A DNA stretch of 64,000 nucleotides from Dromiciops gliroides (lineage: Eukaryota > Chordata > Mammalia > Microbiotheria > Microbiotheriidae): the NCBI RefSeq assembly GCF_019393635.1, contig NC_057866.1, positions 278,512,874 to 278,576,873 of the forward strand, written 5' to 3'. This document shows positions 44,750-55,274 of this stretch, in pieces. How positions within the stretch are numbered: the first letter of the stretch is position 1; the number at the start of each line of letters is the position of its first letter. A program made the position numbers and the translations under genes. Below the pieces are notes generated by a model. It was not told the origin of the DNA, did no database searches, and worked only from the letters and a program-made list of their open reading frames with translations.

Positions 44750-44998
44750 ACTACTAACATGTACACAGCACGTACTATGTGCCAAGCACTGTGCTTAGTG
44801 CTATAGGCACCTTATTTGATCTTCCCAACAATGCTGAAAGGTAGGTGCTATTATTATCCCCATTCTACAGAGAAGGAAATTGAGGCAGGGGTTAAATGGA
44901 TTGCCCAGGGTCACACAGCTAAGAAGTGTGTGAGGACAGATTTGAGCTCAGGTCTTCCTGTTCCAGGTCCAAGCTCTCTCCAATGTACCTAACAGCTG
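44750..44998 (-). mobile_element. MIR-type CORE-SINE, near full length
   Basis: CACGTACTATGTGCCAAGCA, TATTATTATCCCCATTCTAC, CCCAGGGTCACACAGCTAAG and CCAGGTCCAAGCTCTCTCC. Confidence 0.88.
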
Positions 44999-45114
44999 CT
45001 TGTCTTCTGGGGGTTCCTTCACCATCCCTCCCTGTTCTTCTTTCTGGAAGAACTTCCCCTTCTAGCTTCTCATGACTGGGATTCTGACTGAGGCTCAGGA
45101 TTATTTCTCATATA

Positions 45115-45240
45115 AGGTAGCAGGGCATCATGGATAGAGAGTCTGCCTCTGGGTCAGGAAGACTTCCATTTAAGCCCTGCTTGGGCACAGAAAGTCTATG
45201 TAATTCTTGACAAGTCCCTCAATCTCTGAATACCCCGGGT
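45115..45240 (+). mobile_element. MIR-type head fragment
   Basis: GCATCATGGATAGAGAGTCTG, GGTCAGGAAGACTTCCATTT and TTGACAAGTCCCTCAATCTC. Confidence 0.6.
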
Positions 45241-46060
45241 AGCTCTTAAAGAATACAGATTGGAGAGCAGGAACAAGTTGACATTGATGGAGGTGACTTC
45301 CTTGCTGGAACTCTCTAAAGACAGCAAAAGTCTGGTCCAAGTACAGGAAGAGTCACAAATAAGAACTGAGAGTGTGTGCACATGTATATGTGGGTATGAG
45401 GAGGAGGGTGGGGAGAGTATTCCATTGTGAAGGACCAACCTTGACTTGGCTCTAACTCAACAGCAGTTCATGAGTCTAACTGCCCCTACATAGTATTAGG
45501 GTTGGGGTCTATGTGTCTGAAGACAAAAAGTAGGTCCAAAGAGCATCAACCTTCCGTTGTCAATGATGGAGAATCAGTGTGAAAATTAGGAAGAAGGGAA
45601 CATGGCTAACCCAGGGAGCTGTCTCCTGACAAAAGTGCACTGGCCAGCTGGGGTTGGATGTTTTGGGCTATAGTTGAGTCCATTGTGGTTCTAGAAGAGC
45701 CAAAGAGAGAGAGAAATCTAGAGGGGATGCACATTTTTATTTTAGGGGTATAAAGCTGAATTACTAGGGAGGGTCCCATTTGGTTCAGAGAAAGGCAACC
45801 CCTGGGTACTGAACTGACTCCAGTGGCTTCTCACCTTCCCAGGCATTGCCAGTAATGGTCATGATGGAGCCCCGAACCTAGCAAAGGCAGAATGAGCTGT
45901 AACTAGGCAGGGATCCTTGAAAACAAAGGAGAGAATAAGAGTGGAATAGATCGGATTTGGAAATTGAGTTAGTTACTGGACTATCATCTCAGTGGAATAA
46001 AGAATACACAGAGAAAGGCAGGACACAGGGTAAAGCAGTCATGGAGGCATTACATTCAGG
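45241..46060. other. Unassigned sequence
   Basis: No repeat or exon recognised over 0.8 kb. Confidence 0.5.
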
Positions 46061-46074
46061 AGGTCTCCAGAATG

Positions 46075-46385
46075 TGGTTTGGCCTCTTCCCAGGGCCTAG
46101 AATGCACTGGTTCTTTGCCATTACCTTGTGGAAGCCCTGGCTTTTTTCCAAGTCCAGTCCAAAGGACATATTCTACAGTGAGCTTGTCTTGATCTCCTTG
46201 GTAACTAGTGTCTTCTGCCCAGAAATTATTTGTATATATTTTATATTTACTTTTCTATGCATATATTATTCCTTCCCCAATAGAGGATGAGCTCTGTGAA
46301 GCAAAGACTGTTTTTGTCTTTGTATCTTGTAGCTAGCACAACTCTTGGCTCATAGTCAGTGCTTAGTAAATGAAATGAATTAGGG
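46075..46385 (+). mobile_element. L2-like LINE 3' end
   Basis: CAATAGAGGATGAGCTCTGTG, GACTGTTTTTGTCTTTGTATC and CAGTGCTTAGTAAATGAAATG, preceded by worn L2 3' coding sequence. Confidence 0.7.
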
Positions 46386-47095
46386 ATAAATGAATGAAAT
46401 CCTGAGATCAGCCTTATGAAGGAAAGGAGAATCATTTCCAGAAGGATGGCCACCAAGGGCCATCTTCTTTTCAGCAGCAGTTGTTCATAAAAACCATTTA
46501 ATTTATGCACAGGCAGGCATAGAGCACAAGCTCAGGGTGCTGGCACCTTCCAGGGCAGCATTCCCTTTAGGCTTTGACCTGAGTCAAAGGAGGATGGTAT
46601 GCCAGCACACTGGACCCATAATCTCCGTGTGATTGTGTGTTAAAGCACAGGAGGGATATGGATTGTGCTGGTGCTTGGAGCACTGACTCTATGGAAATCA
46701 GAACGTCTTGGAAGAACTGAGGAAGCTTTTAGTCACAGATTGAGAATTAATCCCCCTGACTTCCTGCTTGACTTAGCTAGAGCTGCCCCCTCCAACCAGG
46801 ATATCAGGGGCATCCCTTCAAGTAAGCACAGGAGGCTACAGTTCTGGGACAAAGTTAGAAATGTTTATGGGGGTGGACTGGATGGTCTTCCCCATCACAA
46901 ATGACATCGAGCTATATGGCACCACTGGAAACATTAAACACCTTCTCCATCTTGGAAAGTATTTTTCAAATAATACCAAGATGTCATTTGGACTCAATAA
47001 GTATAGAATTCTTGACATACACCAAGGAAAGATATGTGGGAAAAGATGAAAAGAATGAGATAATAATTATTATGGGATAACCTCTCAGATGGAAT
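46386..47095. other. Unassigned sequence
   Basis: No repeat or exon recognised. Confidence 0.5.
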
Positions 47096-47099
47096 GGTG

Positions 47100-47165
47100 T
47101 AGCTTTTTATCATCACTCCCTATTTCACTGCCTGGAAAATAGTAGGTGATTAATAAATACATGGT
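47100..47165 (+). mobile_element. L2-like 3' terminus scrap
   Basis: CTGCCTGGAAAATAGTAGGTG and ATTAATAAATACATGG. Confidence 0.5.
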
Positions 47166-48075
47166 GACTTTAATTCAGCTGACAACACACAAACTTCCAG
47201 TGACAGATTCTGCCTTTGCTTCTCTCCTGACACCTGTCGTTTCTGAAAGACAATAATCTAGTTACAAATAACGGAGTGGCATGGAGACAGGGCTTCAGTA
47301 TTGATTTATCCCAGTGCTTTCAGCATCTCATCCTTCATTACCTGATATTCTTCTGTAAAGTAGAGGGTCTGTCAGGCTAACACTTGTCATGTGCTGGGGT
47401 TGGAATGCCTACAAGTGACAGATCTGTGATCAGGACTCATCTCCAGTCAAAAGCCAATTGCAGCTGTTTATCTGACAATCAGTAATTCTTCACTGGCTTT
47501 GAAGAACAGTCATTGTTGGCATTAGCATCATTTGTTTAGGTTTGGGGAATTTTCCTCCCATAGTAGAAACAAAATGAGGAACAAACAGAGGAATTGGAGT
47601 GTTAGATTAAACAATTGGGGGATTTTTTTTCATGATGAACATAACTGGCACCCCAAATGTGTTTAAGATGGTTTGTGTGAAACTCTCTGTAGTCAGTGGC
47701 ATTTGAACATTTTTGTGATCCAAAGGTTAACTATGGCTACTGGACTCATTTGCATAAATTAAAAGTATGATGGTGTCATGAAACACTCCACTGAAGTTCT
47801 CAGTCAGTGCCTTGTTGAGTCGTGGCCATGGCCATAGTGTCTCAGTGGCTAAGCCAGTGGAACACAAATTCTAGCAGGCTATACCAACCTAGAAGGCCTT
47901 TGAGTATGAGTGCAACAATGTACTGTGTATGTAGTATTCAAGTACTACGCACAGAATTGGAAAATTAAATATCAGGTACACGTTTTTGGCCATAATATGA
48001 AAAGGGTCCAAATCTCTGCCACTGGAAAACATGCTCACACAGACAAAATAACCAACTATCCTAAGGATATCAACT
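47166..48075. other. Repeat-free stretch, possible conserved non-coding element
   Basis: Nine hundred bases without any interspersed or simple repeat, with dense short motifs such as CAGCTG beside TTATCT (47463-47474), CAATCAGTAAT and ATTAGCATCATTTG. The look fits a mammalian developmental enhancer, but conservation cannot be tested here. Confidence 0.25.
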
Positions 48076-48077
48076 GG

Positions 48078-48225
48078 AAACAAAGTTTATATATATATAT
48101 ACATATATATATATACATATACTTATATACATATACACATGCATGTATGTGTATGGAAATCAACTAGAAATGATTGAACATATGTGTTCAATGTGTGTAT
48201 AAATATATAAACACAATACATATAT
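48078..48225. repeat. TA-rich simple repeat
   Basis: TATATACATATATATATACAT-like sequence grading into CACATGCATGTATG and ATAAATATATAAAC. Confidence 0.9.
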
Positions 48226-48911
48226 AGAGAGGTTCCTTCCATTCTAAATCGATAATTCTACTAAAATTACATTCTTCTCATAGCTTTATGAAGAATTATG
48301 TCAGGATAAATTTCAAAGAAGAAATTCATCTTGTCAATTTTTAGCATCTCCTTGTCTTTTACTTTTTTCTAGTCTGAACATGTCAACTCAATGAGTCAAA
48401 ATGAAAATATCCCTGAATGAATTCTTTTAGACTTTAAGAGTTTCTCCTTGTGACATCTATTTAAAGACTACAATGTGAGGCAATTATATGATACACAAAC
48501 CACAAGTTCCATATTATGTGTGTCTTTGAGCATTTTAGGTAAACACGATTCTTGTTCGTGTATGTATGCCCAACCCATTCCAGAATAAGAATCCCTTCTA
48601 CATTTCTGAAGAATAGGCAGCCAACATTAGGTGGAAGATGTCTAATGAAGGAGCAGTCCATTTCATTCTTTGATAGCTCTGGCTGTTAGGATGTCCCCCC
48701 TTAATGTAGCATATGTGAGTATGACACCCTACCCCCAAATCTTATTTCTTTTTTCCTACCTGCACCCACCCCAGGTTAGGCTAGTTCCCCAAAGGGATGA
48801 CCACCCTTTGGGATAACGATAGTAGGTAAAACTATACATCTCATTCACAACTGCATTTTCTGAACCCCCATATGTATGCTTTCCATTTAAATGAATTATC
48901 AAAGATGGCAT
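48226..48911. other. Unassigned sequence
   Basis: No repeat or exon recognised. Confidence 0.5.
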
Positions 48912-48923
48912 CATTAATTCTAA

Positions 48924-49097
48924 TAATGGATTCTGAAGTTATTTATGTTTTTTAGGGTTTTTTGCAGGCAATGGGGGTTAAGTGACTTGCCCAGGGTCAC
49001 AGAGGTAGTAAGTGTCAAGTGCCTGAGGCCGCATTTGAACTCAGGTCCTCCTGACTCCAGGGCTGGTGCTCTATCCACTGCATCATCAAGCTGCCCC
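48924..49097 (-). mobile_element. A-tailed CORE-SINE with odd 3' extension
   Basis: Perfect CATTAATTCTAA duplication at 48912-48923 and 49098-49109. On the SINE strand the A-rich tail is short and broken and is followed by about 25 nt of non-A sequence (CATAAATAACTTCAGAATCC) before the duplication. Confidence 0.88.
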
Positions 49098-49112
49098 CAT
49101 TAATTCTAAAAG

Positions 49113-49365
49113 ATGGTATATTTTCTTTTCTTTTCTTTCTCATGGTTTTCACCTTTTTTCTGATTCTTCTTTCATAATATGACTAATGTGGAAATATGTT
49201 TAACATTATTGTACATGTATAACCTATATCATCATATTGCTTGCTCTCTTAGGGAGGGTGGAGGGGAGGGAAGGAGGAAAAAATTTGGAACTCCAAATCC
49301 TATAGAAATGAATGTTAAAAACTATCTTTACATGTAATTAGAAAAAATACTATTAATTTTAAAAA
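49113..49365 (+). mobile_element. L1 3' end
   Basis: TGATTCTTCTTTCATAATATG, AAATATGTTTAACATTATTG, CATGTATAACCTATATCATC, GGAGGAAAAAATTTGGAACTC and ACTATCTTTACATGTAATTAG. A 250-bp 5'-truncated copy. Confidence 0.9.
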
Positions 49366-49912
49366 TAGAGTGATTTCTAAACAAGAAGGAAATACAACAT
49401 TAAGACAAAAGTAAAAATAATGAAAACGTAATGGTTCGCCTTGAAATCTGGGTAACACTCTCTTATCAATGCACACATTGTGGAAGATGGTAGTTGAAGA
49501 CTGGGCACAAATTCACAGAAACCTATCACTGAAACATATGGGCAGGGGAATTTCTGTACCCAAGACTACTTTGGACTCTGATCCCTGGCTGGATAAAGCT
49601 GTCACTGTAACCATGTTAGGCTCTTTTAACTAACAGCTACCTTGAGCCTGAGATCAGCAGGGTTTCCCAGGTCAGCTCCTTTGACTGAGACACCGAGACA
49701 ACATGAAAGTCTTTTAGTGAAGAGCTGTTTCCTTAAGTTTGGCATCTGCAAAATCATCCAGGCTGATTCTCCAGGGGCTTTGAGGGGTTTTCCCTTCTCC
49801 AACCACAGAGGGCAGCAAAGGGCAATGTGGGTGGGCTTCTGAAAAAAATTTCTTCTCTCTCAGGCTGTAGATGGTGCTAGAGAGCAAGGCCGCCTTTCTC
49901 CAGCCAACCCTT
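49366..49912. other. Unassigned sequence
   Basis: No repeat or exon recognised. Confidence 0.5.
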
Positions 49913-49924
49913 AAAAGCGCATAG

Positions 49925-50080
49925 AGGGGCAGCTAGGTGGTGCAGTGGATAGAGCATGGGCCCTGGATTCAGGAGGACCTGAATTCAAATCCGACCTCAG
50001 ACACTTGACACTTACTAGCTGTGTGACTCTGGGCAAGTCACTTAACCCCCAACTGCCTCACCAAAAAAAAAAAAAAAAAA
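49925..50080 (+). mobile_element. A-tailed CORE-SINE
   Basis: AAAAGCGCATAG / AAAAGCACATAG at 49913-49924 and 50081-50092 (one CpG-type mismatch). CAACTGCCTCACC then a pure A tail. Confidence 0.96.
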
Positions 50081-50092
50081 AAAAGCACATAG

Positions 50093-50885
50093 GATGCAGT
50101 TCTCCTAATCAGCTCCCAGCATCAATGCTTTCCTCACCTCACATCAGCTTCCTGCTTCAGTTGCAATTCTTGTCTGTGTCAGTTATCAGATACTAGCTTC
50201 TGTCAGATTTTCAGCTCAATTGGCCTCTGTGCACTGTATCCTCTCTTCTGGCTTCTGATATCCCAGATTCTATGAGCAGCGTCTCTTATCAGCCTTAATG
50301 GCAGGCATCTGCCATCCCTTCTCAATGCTGTTTACCCATGGCATCTAGTGCCTCCAATCAGGGCCTCCTTGTTTTTAGTGATTCACCTCTATCTTAGCTT
50401 TAAAAATTCAAAATCCATTTTTTCTTGCAAATATATAAGAGTTGCTTAGCTCCAAACAGTTCTTTGATTCAGTGTCCCATCAATAAATTTTCAAGTGCTA
50501 AAAACAGTTATATGTGAGTCAATTACTGGAAAACAATTCACTGCAGTGATCTTTATAATCGGTCACTCTTTAGCATGTGAACTGGCTCACTTTTCCAGGA
50601 CCAAGCTGGCCACAGCTATACTCAGGATTCTAGGGTACCTTGAGGGGATGGGTGGTTCTCTTTGTTTCCTTCCATCAGCTTGAACCCCACCAGCATTGTT
50701 AGGCAGCAGATAGCTAGCACCCCAGTTTAACAGGTTAATATTAATTAGCTTTTACAAAAGGATATTTACATTGAAGATACAGTGAGAACAAAAATTACAA
50801 ACATTGCTTGGCAAAATTACAGTGACCAGTAAACTGGACAGAGGTAGAGAAGATCCTGGTGAGAAGAATTCTGGATTTGGGCGTT
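50093..50885. other. Unassigned sequence
   Basis: No repeat or exon recognised. Confidence 0.5.
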
Positions 50886-51215
50886 GAAGGCTCTGGGCTA
50901 GAATTCAGCCTGTTGCTGCCTCTTATGCTCTGCACCAGGCTTCTTAAACGTTTTCTACTCGCAATTCCTTTTACATGACCCCAGGTATGTAGGTATATAA
51001 AAGAGGTAGACATAACCTTTTACTGTTGCCAAACTTTTGGCAACTCCCACATTTAATTTCACAATCCCATATGGGGTCACAACCCACAGTTTAAGAAGTT
51101 AGGCTCTGGAGAACCATGGGCAACTCACTTTCCCTCCCTGGATTTCCATATCTCATTTCTAAAATGAGGTATGGGGACCATTTGGGCTCTGAGGTGCCTT
51201 TCACCCTCAGTCTAT
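50886..51215 (+). mobile_element. MIR split by a hAT element
   Basis: GCTAGAATTCAGCCTGTTGCT on the left and CCATGGGCAACTCACTTTCC with TCATTTCTAAAATGAGGTATG on the right rejoin into a MIR once the hAT insert is removed. Confidence 0.75.
50935..51102. mobile_element. hAT-like non-autonomous DNA transposon (MER5-like)
   Basis: A 168-bp element whose ends are imperfect inverted repeats (CAGGCTTCTTAAAC and GTTTAAGAAGTTAG). It is bracketed by 8-bp near-duplications GCTCTGCA (50927) and GCTCTGGA (51103). The 8-bp target and the CAG start are hAT features. No coding capacity. Confidence 0.7.
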
Positions 51216-51417
51216 CATCCTTTGAGCATTCACAATTGTATTTCATGTTTTCCCAGCAATACTCACTAATGCCAAGCCCTAACCCTACACTTCTGAAGGG
51301 AGACAATGTTTATTGGGTCAACTGGCACAATTCAAGTCAATTAAAGTTTATTCAGGGCCTTCTTTCTCTCTTTCTGTCTGTGTCTCTATGTCTATGTCTC
51401 TAGTTTCTCCCTCCCCC

Positions 51418-51520
51418 TTCTCTTCTCTTCTCTTCTCTTCTCTTCTCTTCTCTTCTCTTCTCTTCTCTTCTCTTCTCTTCTCTTCTCTTCTCTTCTCTTC
51501 TCTTCTTTTCTCTTCTCTTG
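51418..51520. repeat. (CTCTT)n pentanucleotide tract
   Basis: About 20 units with one interruption, pure homopyrimidine on the plus strand. Confidence 0.98.
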
Positions 51521-52001
51521 GTGGTGGTGATGGTGACATAATTAGCAAGGGTGACATAGAACTCTATATAAACTTTAAAGTTTGTCACACCTTTTACATG
51601 CATTGCAACAGGGGTTGGTGTCCCAATTTTATAGGGGTGGAAAGAGAGTCCAAGGGGGCCTGGCTCTGGGCCATTAAGTAGGGCCATTAAGTAAGACCAC
51701 TGCTAGCAGGGACTAAAAGTGGAGGTCAATGTAAATGGAAACACCAGACCCCTAGGTCATTTAGCAAGGTTCCTCCAAACTCCCTGGGGACCCCCACTCT
51801 CCAATACAAAATCCTCCCTGAGGCATTTAGAGACCTGCCCAGTTGGCCTAGATGAGTGAGGTTGCCACTCTCAGGGTGGACAGAGACAGAGAGAACTCAG
51901 AAAGAAGAGAACAACTCCCCTGGCATTTAGGGGCTGAGAATAACCTCCCACCTTGTAGGCAATGGCCTGTTCCCAAAGAGGAGAATAAAGACCCTCAGAC
52001 T
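51521..52001. other. Unassigned sequence
   Basis: No repeat named. GGAGAATAAAGACC (51979) could be a poly(A) signal of an unrecognised element. Confidence 0.4.
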
Positions 52002-52014
52002 GAAAGTCAGTCAC

Positions 52015-52152
52015 TCGTGGATCGAGCCCCAGCCCTGGATTCAGGAGGACCTGAGTTCAAATCTGGCCTCAGACACTTGACGCTTACTAGCTATGTGACC
52101 CTGGGCAAGTCACTTATCCCCAGTTGCCTCACCAAAAAAAAAGAAAGAAAGA
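52015..52152 (+). mobile_element. A-tailed CORE-SINE, 5'-truncated
   Basis: Starts inside the head at GTGGATCGAGC. AGTCACT-containing repeats on both sides. Tail (AAAG)n. Confidence 0.92.
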
Positions 52153-52589
52153 AAGTCACTCTAACCTGAACAGAGTGATTCAGACTTTGTGAAAACAACC
52201 CAATGATAACAATATAACACGTCCTTCCTCAACTGAGATCCAGCACCCTGAGGTCTCTGTCAGGGGCCTGCAGGAGGCAGCATCTAAGTTTCCAGAGGGC
52301 ATTGTTAAATGTTCAATATGAAATTTACAACTCAGGGACCAATTTATTATTTTGTTAATTTCTAGAGTTAAGAAAATGGTAGAGAAAATTTTAAGGATTC
52401 AGATTAAACTTAAAAACATTAACATTTACCAGCCTTCCTGGTGAAGGCTTCCTCACACCTACAGCTCTATACCAGAGACAAACCTTGGCTCCTGAGCCTT
52501 GGAGCCCCCAGAAAGATGCAAATCCCCAGCTGCCCCACTGAAGAACACCTCCTACTCCTAGCCCAGCACTCTCAGAGCCTGCCAGTCAG
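52153..52589. other. Unassigned sequence
   Basis: No repeat or exon recognised. Confidence 0.45.
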
Positions 52590-52630
52590 TAGAGAAACAT
52601 TTATGAAGCACCTGCTGTGTGCTTGATGTG
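52590..52630 (-). mobile_element. MIR-type 3' end scrap
   Basis: GAGAAACATTTATGAAGCACC and TGCTGTGTGCTTG resemble the CATTTATTAAGCACCTACTGTGTGCC end of local MIR-type SINEs. Confidence 0.5.
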
Positions 52631-52663
52631 AGATGGAATTTAAGGTTAAATTGATGGTGAGTG

Positions 52664-53339
52664 TTCCAAAAGAATTACAAGACTCAGTGACTCAGTTTCC
52701 CAAGTTTTATTGAAATACTGTGGGTGACCACAGGGAGAGAACCAGAATAGTGGAAAGGTATCTCTCAAATAGTGAAAGAAAAGACAGTTATATTTATAGT
52801 ATGGATAAATTGATTATCAGTCTCATTACAATAATCTCCACCTTAGGGAGGTACAGAGGAGGGCTTATCCTAATTTGGAGTTCCTGGGGTCCTGGGCCAA
52901 CCACTGAGGCAGGTACCTTTTTCTCTTTCTGGTTCCCATGGCTAGTTTCAAAACACCTTCATTTTTCATGTATTTCTAGTTTTTTTTTTCTTTCTTTTTT
53001 TTTCAGTGAGGCAATTGGGGTTAAGTGACTTGCCCAGGGTCACACAGCTAGTAAGTATTAAGTGTCTGAGGCCGGATTTGAACTCAGGTACTCCTGACTC
53101 CAGGGCCGGTGCTCTATCCACTGCGCCACCTAGCTGCCCCTCATGTATTTCTAGTTTAAGTTTCTATAGCCTGTCATTTTACTTAAGGCCTTCCCGGCCT
53201 CACTCCCTCTGTTCCCACTGATTACTCTGGGTAAGAGAACCCAGCATCCCTTAGCTGGGGGTCTGACTCCCTCTTGGAGCTCAGATTGAAGTAGAGCTCA
53301 GCTTTTAGGGTTTCCTGTTAAGCCTTTTCACCCCCCACA
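52664..53339 (-). mobile_element. Endogenous retrovirus LTR fossil (probable solo)
   Basis: On the minus strand it begins TGTGGGGGGTGAAAAGG and ends near GTAATTCTTTTGGAACA, with AATAAA (forward 52706-52711) close to its 3' end, the usual TG...CA LTR shape. About 520 bp without the nested SINE. No internal region or target duplication was found, so it is broken. The retroviral class is not assigned. Confidence 0.5.
52983..53140 (-). mobile_element. A-tailed CORE-SINE inside LTR fossil
   Basis: Perfect 17-bp duplication TCATGTATTTCTAGTTT at 52966-52982 and 53141-53157. Near-consensus body, so much younger than the LTR. Confidence 0.97.
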
Positions 53340-53720
53340 TCAAGCTGAGCACGGTGACACCGGCCTCCGTGCCATTCCTTGGACAAGATGTCCCTCTTCA
53401 GGCCTTGTCTCCGGCTGCCCCTCGTGTCTGGAATGCTCTCACTCTTCACCTCCCGCTCCCTGGTTTCCTTCAATGCCCCAGCTAATGCCCCATCTTCTCA
53501 AGCCTTCTCTGATCCCCCTCCATGCTAATGCCTTCTCACTCTTAACTCTCTTAGATTCCTCCTCAAGCTTCCATACAGGGTCACTTCCCTCTCCTATCCC
53601 TCCATGCCCCAGACTTTCCATTTTGTGCATTGTCTTCCCCGAGTACATGGAACCTTCAGGAGGCTGGAGCATCTTTGTTCTTGGTGTCTGAATTCCCAGC
53701 ACAGTGAAGTGTAGTTTTCA
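53340..53720 (+). mobile_element. L2-like LINE 3' region
   Basis: GTCTGGAATGCTCTCACTCTTC, CATCTTCTCAAGCCTTCTCTG and GTGTCTGAATTCCCAGCACAG in L2 3' order. Confidence 0.75.
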
Positions 53721-55112
53721 CAAAGATTTTAGGCTCCCCATATTCTTTGTCAGAGTCTCTCCTCATTCACCCCTGTGGTTCCCAGGACTCATTCTTAGTC
53801 CTCCCCCTAAAGAAGGAGCCTGTGGCTGTAGAAAGGAGACTTTAATCAAGGGAAATCTGTCTGAAGATGCTTGAAGAAGGAGATGGACTGAAAAGAGGCA
53901 AGAAAAAGGCCTGCTCCCCTTGGGGGCCTAGGTCTGGGGTTTTTGACTCCCTCCCTTCTTTCCCCCTTTTCCCATTCCCATAAGGATCTTCTCTCTGCAT
54001 CAGTCCCCTCTAATAGAGGCATAGCTACAAAGTGCCTGACAGTGGCTGGCAAATTCATCCATTCACTTTTCTGACTGTTTTACTGGATATGGATTAATTG
54101 CCAATGATGCTTGCTTCACTGTTTATTAGTCTTTACACTACATGTTTAATGTCAGCACAAATATAGAATTAGGGTTAAATGCCTGTTCTTAACGGCTTAC
54201 AAGATACAATCTTTCTGTTGCTGTGACTGCTGTGAAGAGAGAGGAGGTTGCCCCAAGGTTAATAAAAAAGCAGTTTGAATAGGAAGCTCCTCCAGGGTCT
54301 TTTGGTTTGAGGAGACTGAGAGAATAAAACAAGATACTAAATGTCAAAAGGCTGGAAGACCCTGAGGTCATGTAAAGTAGGGGCAGGCCTTGGGAGACCA
54401 CTTAAAATAGTAAATGCTCTATGGATTATTGCCTTATTGGGCTGTGCAAAAATGTCCTGGACATTGGCAGTAGTAGAGAGCACCCACAGAAAGGTTTGCA
54501 CAGTCCCTTGAGAAGAGGAAAAGTCTCTCTGGAGAGAAGAGGTCTTCATGAGAAAGTGGGGGCCTGACAGCATGAAGATGAAAGGGTATGCTTAAATCAA
54601 ATAGCAGAAACACTCCTATGAAATGAAAAGAATCAAAAGCTGGATCCCCCCAGGGCAGAAAGCAGTAGGGGCCTATGGGAGAGAAAGTGCTAGAATGTTT
54701 GGTTTAAAAGGCCATCATTAAGTTGGAGACAATGCAAGCTTCCTAAGAACAAAAGAGGTTGGGTCAACAAGGTGAAAAAAGGGAGGGGGGTGGTGGAAAC
54801 TGGCAGCCAGTGAAGTTAGAAAAGAAGAGCTCAGGCAGATGCCTCAGAGGATCTGTTTTGCTATTTGCCCAGTATTTGAAGAATGTCCAGTTTGAACTTA
54901 GAGGGATCTATTTGGGCAACTGATTTAGTATCACCAGGACTCCAAGGCAAGCATGTGCCTCTTTGATAAGAAGGAATCTACTGACTATTGGTCATGTGAA
55001 CGAGGGACACAAAAGGGGACCTCTACCAAGGAGAGAAGTAAACCCCAAGAGGGGATGAGGTTGGATGACAACAAGTACCCAACAGCTCAGAGATATGATG
55101 GTTTCTCATTTT
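53721..55112. other. Unassigned, repeat-poor sequence
   Basis: No repeat or exon recognised over 1.4 kb. Confidence 0.5.
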
Positions 55113-55129
55113 AAAAAATGGAGTGGCTA

Positions 55130-55257
55130 GGGGCAGCTTGATAGCACAGTGGATAAAGCACCGGCCCTGGATTCAGTAGGACCTGAGTTCAAATCCGGCC
55201 TCAGACACTAAACACTTACTAGCTGTGTGACCTTGGGATTTTGCCTCACCAAAAAAA
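55130..55257 (+). mobile_element. A-tailed CORE-SINE, CORE deletion
   Basis: Perfect 17-bp duplication AAAAAATGGAGTGGCTA at 55113-55129 and 55258-55274. About 18 bp of the CORE after GACCTTGGG is absent. Confidence 0.96.
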
Positions 55258-55274
55258 AAAAAATGGAGTGGCTA

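Noticed and set aside
46665-46904. 79-codon plus frame with mixed composition
   Set aside because: No domain, no flanking splice logic and no upstream promoter; not distinguishable from chance.
51979-51992. AATAAA at 51983 as evidence of a third LTR
   Set aside because: No TATA box, ends or partner sequence could be found around it.
13777-53221. Recurring peptide of the type DRAPALDSGGPEFKSGLRHLTLTSCVTLGKS on plus frames and its reverse-strand partner LSDLPRVTQLVSVKCLRPDLNSG
   Set aside because: Seen dozens of times because it is the translated A-tailed SINE in each orientation, not a protein family.
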